From: a bacterium
Lineage (GTDB): Bacteria > Verrucomicrobiota > Verrucomicrobiia > Limisphaerales > UBA11358
Length of the DNA: 38,338 bases
Reading direction: 5' to 3'
NCBI GenBank assembly: GCA_021780375.1
Contig: JAJXYT010000194.1
Coordinates: forward strand, 1-38,338
Part shown: positions 26,614 through 36,305 of the stretch, in pieces
How positions within the stretch are numbered: position 1 is the stretch's first letter
Layout of the letters: each line of letters opens with the position of its first letter
Made by a program: the position numbers and the translations under genes
Notes under the pieces: model-generated
The model's input: only the letters and a program-made list of their open reading frames with translations
Database searches by the model: none
Told to the model about the DNA's origin: nothing

Positions 26614-27288
26614 ATGAAACTGTTTTGGACTCTGTCGCGCGCGAAATGGCCCGCTTTGGGGTTGTTGCTGGCCGGATTGATTTTGAGCGGGTGCTCATCG
26701 CCATCTGAAGAAATTCTCTTTTCCGACAACCCCCAGCCGCCTTCCGCATTAACGGGAACGGATGCGGGAACAGGCACCGCGCCAGCAGACACAAACCCGG
26801 GTGATTTAACGGCTGCCCGTTTTCATATCGGTGACAACGTCACGGTGGACTACTCGGGCACGGTTACGCCCATCCCGGAAAATGTCCAAACCATCACGGA
26901 AAACGGCAACATCACGCTTCCCTACATCGGCACGGTTCGGGCCTTGGGCAAAACAGCAGGCGAATTGCAAAATGAGATTCATGACCTCTATGTGCCCAAG
27001 TACTATGTCCGGTTGACTATCACGGTCAGTTCTCCGCAGCGCGTCTTCTACGTCGGGGGAGAAGTGAAACAGCCCGGTCGCCAACTCTACATCGGTGAAA
27101 CCACGGTCACCAAGGCCATTCAGGCTGCCGGCGACTTCACCGACTTTGCCAATCGAAAGCGGGTCAAGCTCATCCGGCACAACGGTGAAATTATCACCGT
27201 CAATTGCATCAAAGCCCTGAAAGACCCGTCGTTGGATGCGCCCGTTTATCCCGGTGACCAAATCCAGGTGCCACGCCGGATTTTCTGA
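26614..27288 (+). CDS. Polysaccharide export lipoprotein (Wza-like, SLBB domain)
   Basis: A periplasmic/outer-membrane export component. From ATG 26614 the product is 224 residues and begins with a lipoprotein signal ending LLAGLILSGCSS (lipobox LSGC). The ORF track starts 36 nt earlier at TTG, overlapping the kinase stop. The polysaccharide export domain follows (FHIGDNVTVDYSG...ENGNITLPYIGTVRALGKTAGELQNEI), then one SLBB domain (VFYVGGEVKQPGRQLYIGETTVTKAIQAAGDFT). It is shorter than E. coli Wza (about 380 residues) and lacks the C-terminal barrel helix, so the adjacent barrel protein may supply the outer-membrane pore (inference). Its stop overlaps the FHA-gene ATG by one base. Confidence 0.9.
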   Translation: MKLFWTLSRAKWPALGLLLAGLILSGCSSPSEEILFSDNPQPPSALTGTDAGTGTAPADTNPGDLTAARFHIGDNVTVDYSGTVTPIPENVQTITENGNITLPYIGTVRALGKTAGELQNEIHDLYVPKYYVRLTITVSSPQRVFYVGGEVKQPGRQLYIGETTVTKAIQAAGDFTDFANRKRVKLIRHNGEIITVNCIKALKDPSLDAPVYPGDQIQVPRRIF

Positions 27289-27673
27289 TGATTGAACTTC
27301 ACATTCTGACGGGAAAAAAGGCGGGCAGCCAATCGGTTGTTCGCCGTTTTCCTTTTCGCATCGGTCGCGCCAGCGGGAACGATCTGCAACTGAATGATGA
27401 TGGCGCGTGGGATCAACACTTGACCCTGGAATTTCACCGGCGGGAAGGTTTCAAACTCGCCGCCGCGCAGAACGCCCTGGTCATGATCAATAATCAACCG
27501 GTCCAGGTCGCGCTGCTCCACAACGGCGATGTCATTACCCTCGGCTCCGCCAAACTGCAATTCTGGCTTGCGGCCGCCCGCCAGCGTGGCCTCTGGTTGC
27601 GGGAAAGATTCGTTTGGGCGCTCCTGGCAGCGGTCGTTTTGGGTCAATTCATTCTGATTTACCGGCTGATTCG

Positions 27674-27677
<4 letters not shown>
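27288..27677 (+). CDS. FHA-domain protein with C-terminal membrane anchor
   Basis: A 129-residue protein. Residues 1-95 look like a forkhead-associated domain: [17 protein letters not shown] carries the GR..GND signature, [13 protein letters not shown] replaces the usual S..H core, and [14 protein letters not shown] is the final strand. The C-terminal [21 protein letters not shown] is one transmembrane helix. FHA domains bind phosphothreonine, so it may sense a Ser/Thr kinase signal at the export machine. The ATG overlaps the stop of the export lipoprotein gene (TGATG), which implies translational coupling. The 3' end overlaps purH by 4 nt. A function in polymer export is inferred from context only. 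Confidence 0.8.
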
Positions 27678-29245
<1,568 letters not shown>

Positions 29246-29291
29246 AACCCCCTGAAAATCCCCCAAAGCCGCCGGTGCCGTCAATGGTAAA

Positions 29292-30686
29292 TCAGGATTT
29301 CGGATTCTGCGTTTGCACCATGTCCGCGCCAGTCGCGCGTTCGAGCCGGGCGCGGGCGGCGGCGTAGTCGTGCAACGCCTGAATTTGCGTCGTGCGCGCC
29401 TGCGTCAGCGAAGTCTGGGCGTCCAGCACGTCCAATTGCGTGCCGGTGCCGGCCGTGGCGCGCGCCTCGGCTTCGCGCAGCGCCTCCTCGGCCTCCGCCT
29501 GGACGGTCTTTTGCGAATCCAGCACCTCGCGGGCTTCAATGAACTGGGAATACGCCGTGCGCACCTCCAGCTCGATCTGGCGTCCCATGTCCTCAACGTC
29601 CGTCCTGGACCTCTCGTAAAGTGCCCGCGCCTGCACCACTTTCCCCCGCGTCAGCATTCCGTCAAAGATGTCCCAGCTCAATTGCGCCCCGGCATTCCAG
29701 CCGTGAATGTCGTGATCGAGGTCAGCGGGCTGCGTGAATTGCGCGTTATACCAACCATAGCCGGCAAAAACCTGGACCGTCGGTTTGTAACCCGATCTGG
29801 CGCTGGCCACGTTTTCGCGTTGCAACGCTTCCGCTTTGCGCAGGGCGGCGAGCTCGGTGCGGCTGGCCAACGCCTGCTCGATGGCCTGCGGCAAATCAAT
29901 CTGATAGGGCTTGGCTTCGAGCTGGTCGGAGAGATTCAGCGGAATGTCCTCCCAAATGTCGCGCGGCAGATTGTAGCCGAGCAGGTTGGCCAGATTGTTT
30001 TTGGCGATGCGGTAATTGTTCCGCGCCTGAATCAGGGCCGGCCGCTCGTTGGCCACGGCGACTTCGGCCCGCAGCACGTTGAAATGCGGCACCGTGCCGG
30101 CATGGTACCGGCTTTGCTGGTCCTCGAGCTCTTTTGAAAGCAACGCCACGGACGCCTCATGCACGACGATTTGTTGCGCCGCCAGCAATACATCGTAATA
30201 AGCCAGCCGCGTGTTCAGCAGCGTATCCTGCACCACGGTCTGATATTGCAATAAGGACTGTTCCTTCGTGAGCCGGGCGGCGCGAATGGCAGCAACCATT
30301 TTCCCGCCTTCATAAATGGACTGGACAATCTGAACGCCCGCATTCCAATTTTGATCGGGCAACTGGGGAATGGTCGAGACGGGAAAGCTCTCAATCGCGC
30401 TGCGTTCGGTCCTCTTGTATTGGCCGGAAGCGACCACGTGGGGCAGCGCCACGGCCCGGGTCTGGATCACGATGCCGTAGTTCGCCTGCAAATCGCTCTT
30501 GGCCTTGAGAATCGTGGCGTTCTGGCTCAGCGCCAGGTTCAGGCAATCCACGAGCGACAGCGGTCGAGTGACCCAGGCGGGCGCGTTGGTGTCGGCGGCC
30601 GTGCTTTGCGCCGGAGCATTCGAACCGGCGATGAATCCGGCAAGCAACAACAGGAAAATCAGTCTGGTCGTTTTCATATTTTTCAA
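29292..30686 (-). CDS. TolC-family outer-membrane efflux protein
   Basis: A trimeric channel-tunnel of the outer membrane that works with an inner-membrane pump and adaptor. The 464-residue product begins [27 protein letters not shown] (signal peptide; the second Met, three residues in, is an equal start candidate). Two OEP repeats are recognisable by [24 protein letters not shown] and [25 protein letters not shown], with long coiled-coil helices such as [29 protein letters not shown]. It lies 6 nt after the tetR stop, so they are one operon. No RND, MFS or ABC pump or HlyD adaptor follows, which is unusual. Confidence 0.93.
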   Translation of the reverse strand: MKNMKTTRLIFLLLLAGFIAGSNAPAQSTAADTNAPAWVTRPLSLVDCLNLALSQNATILKAKSDLQANYGIVIQTRAVALPHVVASGQYKRTERSAIESFPVSTIPQLPDQNWNAGVQIVQSIYEGGKMVAAIRAARLTKEQSLLQYQTVVQDTLLNTRLAYYDVLLAAQQIVVHEASVALLSKELEDQQSRYHAGTVPHFNVLRAEVAVANERPALIQARNNYRIAKNNLANLLGYNLPRDIWEDIPLNLSDQLEAKPYQIDLPQAIEQALASRTELAALRKAEALQRENVASARSGYKPTVQVFAGYGWYNAQFTQPADLDHDIHGWNAGAQLSWDIFDGMLTRGKVVQARALYERSRTDVEDMGRQIELEVRTAYSQFIEAREVLDSQKTVQAEAEEALREAEARATAGTGTQLDVLDAQTSLTQARTTQIQALHDYAAARARLERATGADMVQTQNPKS

Positions 30687-30692
30687 ATTCTT

Positions 30693-31457
30693 TCAAGGCC
30701 GCCGGCGCTTGCCCCGTGGAGTAAGCTCCGCGGGTTTGCGGCGCATCCTGACCTCGGCTACTCCACGGGGCAGGGCCCGGCCCGGTTTGAACCCGGGTGT
30801 TTCAGGGTCGGACAAGTGCTTCATGGCGGCAAGCGAGAAGCGCGCAATATGCCCGGCCAGCGGCTCCACCGCCGAGGCGTCCAGTCGCTGCTCGGGAAAA
30901 AGCCGTGTAATCATGATCCGGCAATGATGAAAAAAAACACACTGGCTGACGATGCTGAAACAACACAGTCGAACTTCTTCGTCCTCGGGTGGACCGCCGA
31001 GAATTTCCGCCACCAGGCCGCGCAGCTGATCGGCCATCGGCCGGATCCGCCCTTCCAGCAACAGCTCCAGCGCCCCGGTCGGCTCCACCATTTCACGCGA
31101 CATGATCTTGCCAAACCGCGTGCTGGAGCCGCTGTCGAAGATGCGGAGCAGAAAAGACCGGATAAAGGCGCGCAGTTTTTCCTCCGGCGGCGCGTCAGCC
31201 GCCACGCCCAGCAAGGGGGGATATTTTTCAAAGGCCTTCTGCTGCGAATCCCGCAGAACCTCGGCGTAAAGCGATTCCTTGTCGCCGAAATGGTAGTTGA
31301 CGGCGGCGACGTTGGCGCCCGCCCGCCGGCAAATTTCGCGCACGGTGGCGTTGCGGAAGCCGGTCTGGGCAAACACCTCTCCCGCCGCCTCCAGGAGCTG
31401 ACGGCGCGTTTCATCATGCGCCGGGGGCCCGGGGCCGGACGACGATTTCAAATTCAT
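30693..31457 (-). CDS. TetR-family repressor (CecR/YbiH-like)
   Basis: A 254-residue regulator that probably represses itself and tolC. The N-terminal HTH domain is ETRRQLLEAAGEVFAQTGFRNATVREICRRAGANVAAVNYHFGDKE; the A..AVNYHFG.K.SLY pattern and the following ligand domain resemble CecR/YbiH proteins, which control efflux genes. The last ~25 residues (ALPRGVAEVRMRRKPAELTP...) are encoded by a palindromic repeat (30711-30771) and are unlikely to belong to the original protein. An inverted repeat overlaps its own promoter just upstream. Ligand unknown. Confidence 0.92.
   Translation of the reverse strand: MNLKSSSGPGPPAHDETRRQLLEAAGEVFAQTGFRNATVREICRRAGANVAAVNYHFGDKESLYAEVLRDSQQKAFEKYPPLLGVAADAPPEEKLRAFIRSFLLRIFDSGSSTRFGKIMSREMVEPTGALELLLEGRIRPMADQLRGLVAEILGGPPEDEEVRLCCFSIVSQCVFFHHCRIMITRLFPEQRLDASAVEPLAGHIARFSLAAMKHLSDPETPGFKPGRALPRGVAEVRMRRKPAELTPRGKRRRP
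30711..30771. repeat. 61-bp palindrome forming the 3' end of the tetR gene
   Basis: A perfect 13-bp outer arm GCCCCGTGGAGTA (30711-30723)/TACTCCACGGGGC (30759-30771), with partial pairing further in. It has no stop in the tetR frame, so the regulator reads through it and ends 18 nt beyond. Confidence 0.75.
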
Positions 31458-31461
31458 GTTT

Positions 31462-31488
31462 CAAACAAATAATTAAAACATTTGTTTG
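31462..31488. promoter_or_regulatory. Putative TetR operator
   Basis: Perfect inverted repeat CAAACAAAT (31462-31470)/ATTTGTTTG (31480-31488) with a 9-nt AT-rich centre, extendable to 10 bp. It overlaps the -10 element and lies 5 nt upstream of the regulator's start codon, as expected for autorepression. Confidence 0.7.
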
Positions 31489-31497
31489 ACATGTCAA
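31474..31497 (-). promoter_or_regulatory. Promoter of the tetR-tolC operon
   Basis: On the minus strand TTGACA (31497-31492), 17 nt, AATTAT (near 31474). The -35 is one half of a perfect 12-bp palindrome TTGACATGTCAA. The leader is very short. Confidence 0.5.
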
Positions 31498-31852
31498 CGC
31501 CTTTTGTTAACTCATTGGAAGATAACGAAATCGTGCGCAGAACGTCGGCCTTCATCCCGCGCTTTTTTCCAGGCCATCCAATTTGCCGGCTGGCTGACTG
31601 CGATTCTCCCTCTCCCGGGGGAGAGGGCCGGGGTGAGGGCGGTCGTTTCAACCGATTCGTTCTCCCCGTGAAACTGCACGAGTTCAACTGGCAACGGTTC
31701 CGGGCGATCGGGGGTGATGCTGAGCATCGGCATCCGGCGTTAGCGGCAGACGTTGGATTAAATAATTGACAGCATCAACATAACTTTTTGTTGCTTAGAA
31801 GGTTTCTCGCTGAACTTGCAAATTTGCCCCACTTCGGTTCTCCTTAGCCTGA
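31498..31852. other. Gene-free spacer before opgG with a GC-rich palindrome
   Basis: 355 nt between the divergent tetR and opgG. It has no convincing ORF; the 95-aa and 61-aa track entries overlap the repeat and have no family features. It holds CCCTCTCCC (31608-31616)/GGGAGAGGG (31619-31627), part of a CCCTCACCCCGGCCCTCTCCC-type repeat seen in many genomes, and a small palindrome GATGCTGAGCATC (31716-31728). TTGACA at 31766-31771 may be an opgG -35, but no good -10 is placed. Confidence 0.5.
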
Positions 31853-33424
31853 ATGTGGCGACGAAGTTGCCTGATTTTAACGGTGGTGATGGCCTTGACG
31901 GGACGAGTGGCGGCGAGTCTCGAATCCGGCGAGGTGAACCTGGATTATGTCGTCAAGCGCGCCGAGGAGCGGGCACGCCATCCGTTCCATTCGCCGCGCG
32001 CCGACCTGCCCAAGGTACTGCGGCAGGACAATCTTGATTACGACAAGTACCGGCAGATTCGTTTCCGCCGCAGCCAGGCTCTGTGGCGGGTGGAAAACCT
32101 GCCCTTCCGTATTGAATTTTTCCATCCGGGTTATCTCTACCAGGAGCCGGTGCATGTGTATGAATTCACGGCGACCCATTTGCAACCGATCCGGTTTGTG
32201 GAGGATTTTTTTGATTACGGCGGCCTGAACATCGAAAATGAAATTCCGGCCAACACCGGTTACGCCGGTTTTCGAGTCCTGTATCAACTGAACAAAACCA
32301 ATCAATGGGACGAACTCGGCGCGTTCCTCGGCGCGAGTTATTATCGGCTGCTGGGCAAGAATCAGCGCTACGGCCAGTCGGCGCGGGGTCTGGCGGTGGA
32401 TTGTGGAGAAATGGACCGCCCGGAGGAATTTCCCATCTTCACCGACTGGTGGCTTGGCAAACCACAACCCGGCGACAAGGAATTGACGCTGTTTGCCCTG
32501 CTGGACAGCGTCAGTTGCACCGGCGCGTATGAATTCATCATCCACCCCGGTGACACCACAACGGCGGATGTCGAGGCGGTGGTCTTCCTGCGCAAACCGA
32601 AACAAATCCTGGAGGCGAACCCGCAACGGAAACTGCCCATCAAAACCATCGGCATGGCGCCGCTGACCAGCATGTTCTGGTTCGGCAAAAATTCGGAACG
32701 CAAGTTTGACGACTATCGCCAGGAGGTGCATGACGCCGACGGCCTGCTGGTGCACATGGACAACGGCGAGGTGCTCTGGCGTCCGCTGGACAATCCGGCC
32801 ATCCTGCGGCACCAGGTTTTTTATGCGCCGCACATCCGCGGTTTCGGCCTGCTGCAGCGGGAACGTTCCTTTGCGGCGTATCAGGACATGTTCAACCTTT
32901 TTCAACGGGAACCCAGCGTGTGGGTCGAACCGCACAGCGATTGGGGCGAAGGCGATTTGCATCTGGTCGAATTGAGCGCCAACTACGAAGGCCTGGACAA
33001 TATCGTCGCGTTCTGGGACCCGAAAAACAAACCGGCGCCGATGCAACCTTTCCGTTTTGGTTACACCCTGTACTGGGAAAACGGTGAAGCGGACATAAAA
33101 CTTTCTGAAAACCGGGTCGTCAGCACGCGCATCGGTCTCGATGCGGGCCAGGCCAACACCCGCGTCATCATGATTGATTTTACCGGGCCAAAACTGGACG
33201 CCATTCCCCAAAACAATCCGCCGGAGGCCATCGCCAGTTGCAGCACCAACGCGGCGATTGTGTGGAACCAGGTTTTGCGCAATACTTTCCTCAAGACATG
33301 GCGTGTCGTCTTAAAAATGCAGCCGAATCCGGGTAATACCGATCCCGTGGATATCCGGTGCACGTTGCAACAGGGAACGAATATTCTGAGCGAAACATGG
33401 ACCTACCAATGGAGTCCGCCCTGA
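31853..33424 (+). CDS. opgG: Periplasmic glucan biosynthesis protein OpgG/OpgD
   Basis: Acts in the periplasm on the beta-1,2-glucan backbone of osmoregulated periplasmic glucans; relatives of this family have been described as beta-1,2-glucanases. The 523-residue product (E. coli OpgG about 511) has the signal peptide MWRRSCLILTVVMALTGRVAAS and characteristic segments: YDKYRQIRFRRSQALW, FHPGYLYQEPVHVYEF, GYAGFRVLYQLN, FLGASYYRLLGKNQRYGQSARGLA, LTSMFWFG and HDADGLLVHMDNGEVLWRPL. It is directly followed by an unknown gene (28-nt overlap) and opgH, so the three form an operon. Confidence 0.95.
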   Translation: MWRRSCLILTVVMALTGRVAASLESGEVNLDYVVKRAEERARHPFHSPRADLPKVLRQDNLDYDKYRQIRFRRSQALWRVENLPFRIEFFHPGYLYQEPVHVYEFTATHLQPIRFVEDFFDYGGLNIENEIPANTGYAGFRVLYQLNKTNQWDELGAFLGASYYRLLGKNQRYGQSARGLAVDCGEMDRPEEFPIFTDWWLGKPQPGDKELTLFALLDSVSCTGAYEFIIHPGDTTTADVEAVVFLRKPKQILEANPQRKLPIKTIGMAPLTSMFWFGKNSERKFDDYRQEVHDADGLLVHMDNGEVLWRPLDNPAILRHQVFYAPHIRGFGLLQRERSFAAYQDMFNLFQREPSVWVEPHSDWGEGDLHLVELSANYEGLDNIVAFWDPKNKPAPMQPFRFGYTLYWENGEADIKLSENRVVSTRIGLDAGQANTRVIMIDFTGPKLDAIPQNNPPEAIASCSTNAAIVWNQVLRNTFLKTWRVVLKMQPNPGNTDPVDIRCTLQQGTNILSETWTYQWSPP

Positions 33425-33999
33425 CCGGCCCGGGCGCGTTGACCGACGTTTCCGGCCGGCTGGCCGGCCGCCCGTTGGAAGAGTGGAACGCCGCCTACGC
33501 CAAGGTGGAAAACTATTTCCACGCCCTGCGGATTCGCAACAAGGCGTTATTGGGCCAGTTGGTGCTCCGCGTGCTCGAACGCGCCATGAAGCGCGCCCCG
33601 GTCGAACCGGGCCACTCCGCCACCCAGATTGCCGCCGAGGAAATGGACCGCATCGTGACCGAGTGGTTTGCCGCAGTGTTGCATGAACCGCCCACCAACG
33701 CCGACCAGATGCTCTCCACCCGCGGGCGGCTTGCCCTGCTCCTCGCGGACATGCCCGGCAAGTGGCAGGATCAATTCCTCCGCCCGCCACCCTGGCCGGA
33801 GGAATTCGTCCATTCCATGCGCGATGCCTACCTGCGCGCCGGACCGGGGTTTCAACTTTCCAAAATGACCCCGCGCCCGTTTGACCTGGGTCCCCTCACG
33901 ACCCTGACGAATCTGGGCCGGATTCCTTATTTGAAAATGGTGATGGCCTGGACCTTGTTCATCCTGTTGCTGTTCGCGATTTTTTATTTCACACACTGA
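33397..33999 (+). CDS. Tail-anchored protein of unknown function between opgG and opgH
   Basis: I do not recognise this 200-residue protein. It is mostly helical and rich in charged residues (NAAYAKVENYFHALRIRNKALLGQLVLRVLERAMKRAP). It has no signal peptide and ends in one transmembrane helix (MVMAWTLFILLLFAIFYFTH), so it should face the cytoplasm. ATG 33397 overlaps the opgG end by 28 nt, ATG 33409 is an alternative, and opgH starts 3 nt after its stop, so coupling is tight. E. coli OpgH carries a cytoplasmic N-terminal extension of roughly 140 residues that binds FtsZ, and the OpgH here lacks it. This gene could supply that part in trans, but I see no clear sequence match. Confidence 0.75.
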   Translation: MDLPMESALTGPGALTDVSGRLAGRPLEEWNAAYAKVENYFHALRIRNKALLGQLVLRVLERAMKRAPVEPGHSATQIAAEEMDRIVTEWFAAVLHEPPTNADQMLSTRGRLALLLADMPGKWQDQFLRPPPWPEEFVHSMRDAYLRAGPGFQLSKMTPRPFDLGPLTTLTNLGRIPYLKMVMAWTLFILLLFAIFYFTH

Positions 34000-34002
34000 A
34001 CC

Positions 34003-36168
34003 ATGCCCGGCGCCCCCCAGTCCGCTTCCGCCTCGGACCAGCCGCCGCCCCTGGGTGTGACTCCCCTGCCCCGGGTCCACCGCGGCTGGCGCGTGTTTGT
34101 TTTTTATTCCTGCGCCCTGTTGTTGACGGGATTGGTCTCCCTGCTCTTCGCCGATTTGCTCTGGCGCACCGGCTGGTCCGCCTCGAGCACCGTGTTGTTC
34201 GCCGTGTTCGTCATTCTGTTTTCGCTGATCGCGATCGGCTGTATGCATGGCGTGTTTGGTTTTGTCCTGCGCGCCGTCGGCGACCCCCGCCGCATCACGC
34301 AAACGGAGTACCGCACGCAAAGCATCGCCGGCGTCAGCACGGCCATCGTTTTTCCCATCTACAACGAAAACATCGTGCGCGTTTACGAAGGGCTGCGCGC
34401 CACCTACGAATCGCTCAAAAAAACCGGCCAGCTCGAACACTTCGACTTTTTCATTCTCAGCGATTCAACCGATCCGGACAAATGGGTGGAAGAAGAACGG
34501 TGCTGGTATGAATTGATCGGCGAACTGGACGCACTGGGACGGATTTATTACCGCCGCCGCACGGACAACGAAGGCCGTAAGAGCGGCAATGTGCGTGACT
34601 TTCTCAACGCCTGGGGCCGCCGTTACCGATATTTCCTGGTGTGCGATGCCGACAGCATTATGCGTGGCGAAACGCTGGTGGATCTGGTGAAGTTGATGGA
34701 ATTGCACCCGACCGTCGGACTGATTCAAACCGTTCCGGCGCTCGTGAACGCGGAATCACTCTTCGGCCGCATCCAGCAATTCTCCAACCGCCTTTACGCG
34801 CCGGTGTTCATCGCGGGGTTGAATTATTGGGCGCTGAATCTGGGCAATTATTGGGGACACAATGCCATCATTCGCACCGAACCGTTCATGCAGCATTGCG
34901 ATCTGCCGCAGTTGCCCGGACAGAAACCCTTTGGCGGCCAGATTCTCAGCCATGATTTCGTCGAGGCCGCGCTGTTGTCGCGGGCCAACTGGGAGGTGTG
35001 GCTCGCTTATGACCTGGAAGGCAGCTACGAGGAAGTCCCGCAGGGGATGATTGAAAATGCGCAGCGCGAACGCCGCTGGTGCCAGGGCAATCTGCAACAC
35101 GGCCTGGTCTTGTTCGTCAAAGGCCTGCGCGGGGTGAACCGGCTGCATCTGTTGCTGGGCATTTGCGGCTATCTCGCCGGGCCGCTGTGGCTGGTGTTTC
35201 TGCTCGTGTTCAACTGGATCCACTGGTATCAAAAATATACCGGGCTGTCGGAAATCACGGTCCATGGCTACCTGACCAACCTGAGCGGCACCGCCCATGC
35301 CTTTCTGGTCTTCAGCATCTGCATGGCGGTTCTGTTTTTACCGAAGGTGCTGGCGTTGATTGACCTGGCGTTTGATTGGGAACGCCGCCGGGCCTTCGGC
35401 GGCCTGGCCCGCACCACGGTGGGTGTCGTGGGCGAAACCATTTTTTCCACGCTGCATGCGCCGCTGCTCATGCTCTGGCACACGCGTTTTGTCGTCACCA
35501 ACCTGTTCGGGGCCAGCGTGGGCTGGGGCCAGCAAATGCGCGGCTCCGATGGCACAACGTGGTTGTCCGCCCTCCGGCGGCATTGGGGCCACACCCTCAT
35601 CGGCCTGGTTTGGGGCGTATTCATGTGGCGGTTGAATCAGTTCCTGTTCTGGTGGTTCACTCCGGTCTTCACCGGCATGGTGCTGTCCATCCCGCTCAGC
35701 GTGTGGACGAGCCAACGCAGCCTGGGCGCGCGCGCGCGAAAACTCGGGCTGTTTCTGACTCCGGAAGAAACCAACCCGCCGGTCGAACTCGTTTCGCTGC
35801 GCTCACAATTGCGAATCCACGAAATGACCGACGACACCACCCCGCGCCCTGCCTACGCCGGCCTGGCCGAAGCGGTGTTGGATCCTTACGTCAACGCGAT
35901 TCATGTTTCGCTGTTGCGGGAGAAGCAGCTGAATCCCGTTTATGCCGAGCAACTCGTCCGGCTCGGCGCCGGGCGTGAAGAAGTTCGGACCCTGGGCAGG
36001 AAATTGCTGGCCGAAGGCCCGGCCCAATTAACCGCCGCGGAACGACTCCTGGTCATGACCGACGCACACGCGATGGTCCGCCTGCATCAGCAAGCCTGGT
36101 TGCGCCCCGACGAGTCGCTGGCGCCGTGGTGGCGAGCGGCCATCCAGGAATATAGCCGTCGCGATTGA
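34003..36168 (+). CDS. opgH: Glucan glucosyltransferase OpgH
   Basis: An inner-membrane GT2 enzyme that makes the linear beta-1,2-glucan from UDP-glucose and passes it to the periplasm. Its 721 residues hold two N-terminal TM helices, then the cytoplasmic GT domain with VFPIYNENIVRVYEGLRATYESL, FILSDSTDPD, RRTDNEGRKSGN, the DxD motif VCDADSIM, YWGHNAIIRT, LSHDFVEAALLSRA and the Q/RxxRW motif RRWCQGNLQHGL, followed by several TM segments. The C-terminal VLDPYVNAIHVSLLR and RLLVMTDAHAMVRLHQQAW match the E. coli C-terminus. It is about 125 residues shorter than E. coli OpgH, all at the N-terminus before TM1. Confidence 0.96.
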   Translation: MPGAPQSASASDQPPPLGVTPLPRVHRGWRVFVFYSCALLLTGLVSLLFADLLWRTGWSASSTVLFAVFVILFSLIAIGCMHGVFGFVLRAVGDPRRITQTEYRTQSIAGVSTAIVFPIYNENIVRVYEGLRATYESLKKTGQLEHFDFFILSDSTDPDKWVEEERCWYELIGELDALGRIYYRRRTDNEGRKSGNVRDFLNAWGRRYRYFLVCDADSIMRGETLVDLVKLMELHPTVGLIQTVPALVNAESLFGRIQQFSNRLYAPVFIAGLNYWALNLGNYWGHNAIIRTEPFMQHCDLPQLPGQKPFGGQILSHDFVEAALLSRANWEVWLAYDLEGSYEEVPQGMIENAQRERRWCQGNLQHGLVLFVKGLRGVNRLHLLLGICGYLAGPLWLVFLLVFNWIHWYQKYTGLSEITVHGYLTNLSGTAHAFLVFSICMAVLFLPKVLALIDLAFDWERRRAFGGLARTTVGVVGETIFSTLHAPLLMLWHTRFVVTNLFGASVGWGQQMRGSDGTTWLSALRRHWGHTLIGLVWGVFMWRLNQFLFWWFTPVFTGMVLSIPLSVWTSQRSLGARARKLGLFLTPEETNPPVELVSLRSQLRIHEMTDDTTPRPAYAGLAEAVLDPYVNAIHVSLLREKQLNPVYAEQLVRLGAGREEVRTLGRKLLAEGPAQLTAAERLLVMTDAHAMVRLHQQAWLRPDESLAPWWRAAIQEYSRRD

Positions 36169-36305
36169 TTCAGCCCGCCTGCCGGAATTTCCTGAAACAG
36201 ATTCACGGGACGGGAGCTCGCCCTCTTCTCACTCTGTCTGCCATCAGCTTTGACGGGATATTTCGTTCTGGCGCGGCCCGGTTGGCGTTTTATACCGTTC
36301 ATCTT

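Noticed and set aside
31482-31769. 95-aa ORF in the tetR-opgG gap
   Set aside because: It runs through a common GC-rich palindrome and the tetR promoter, with no family features.
31877-33211. 444-aa ORF antisense to opgG
   Set aside because: Shadow ORF; OpgG is well supported on the plus strand.
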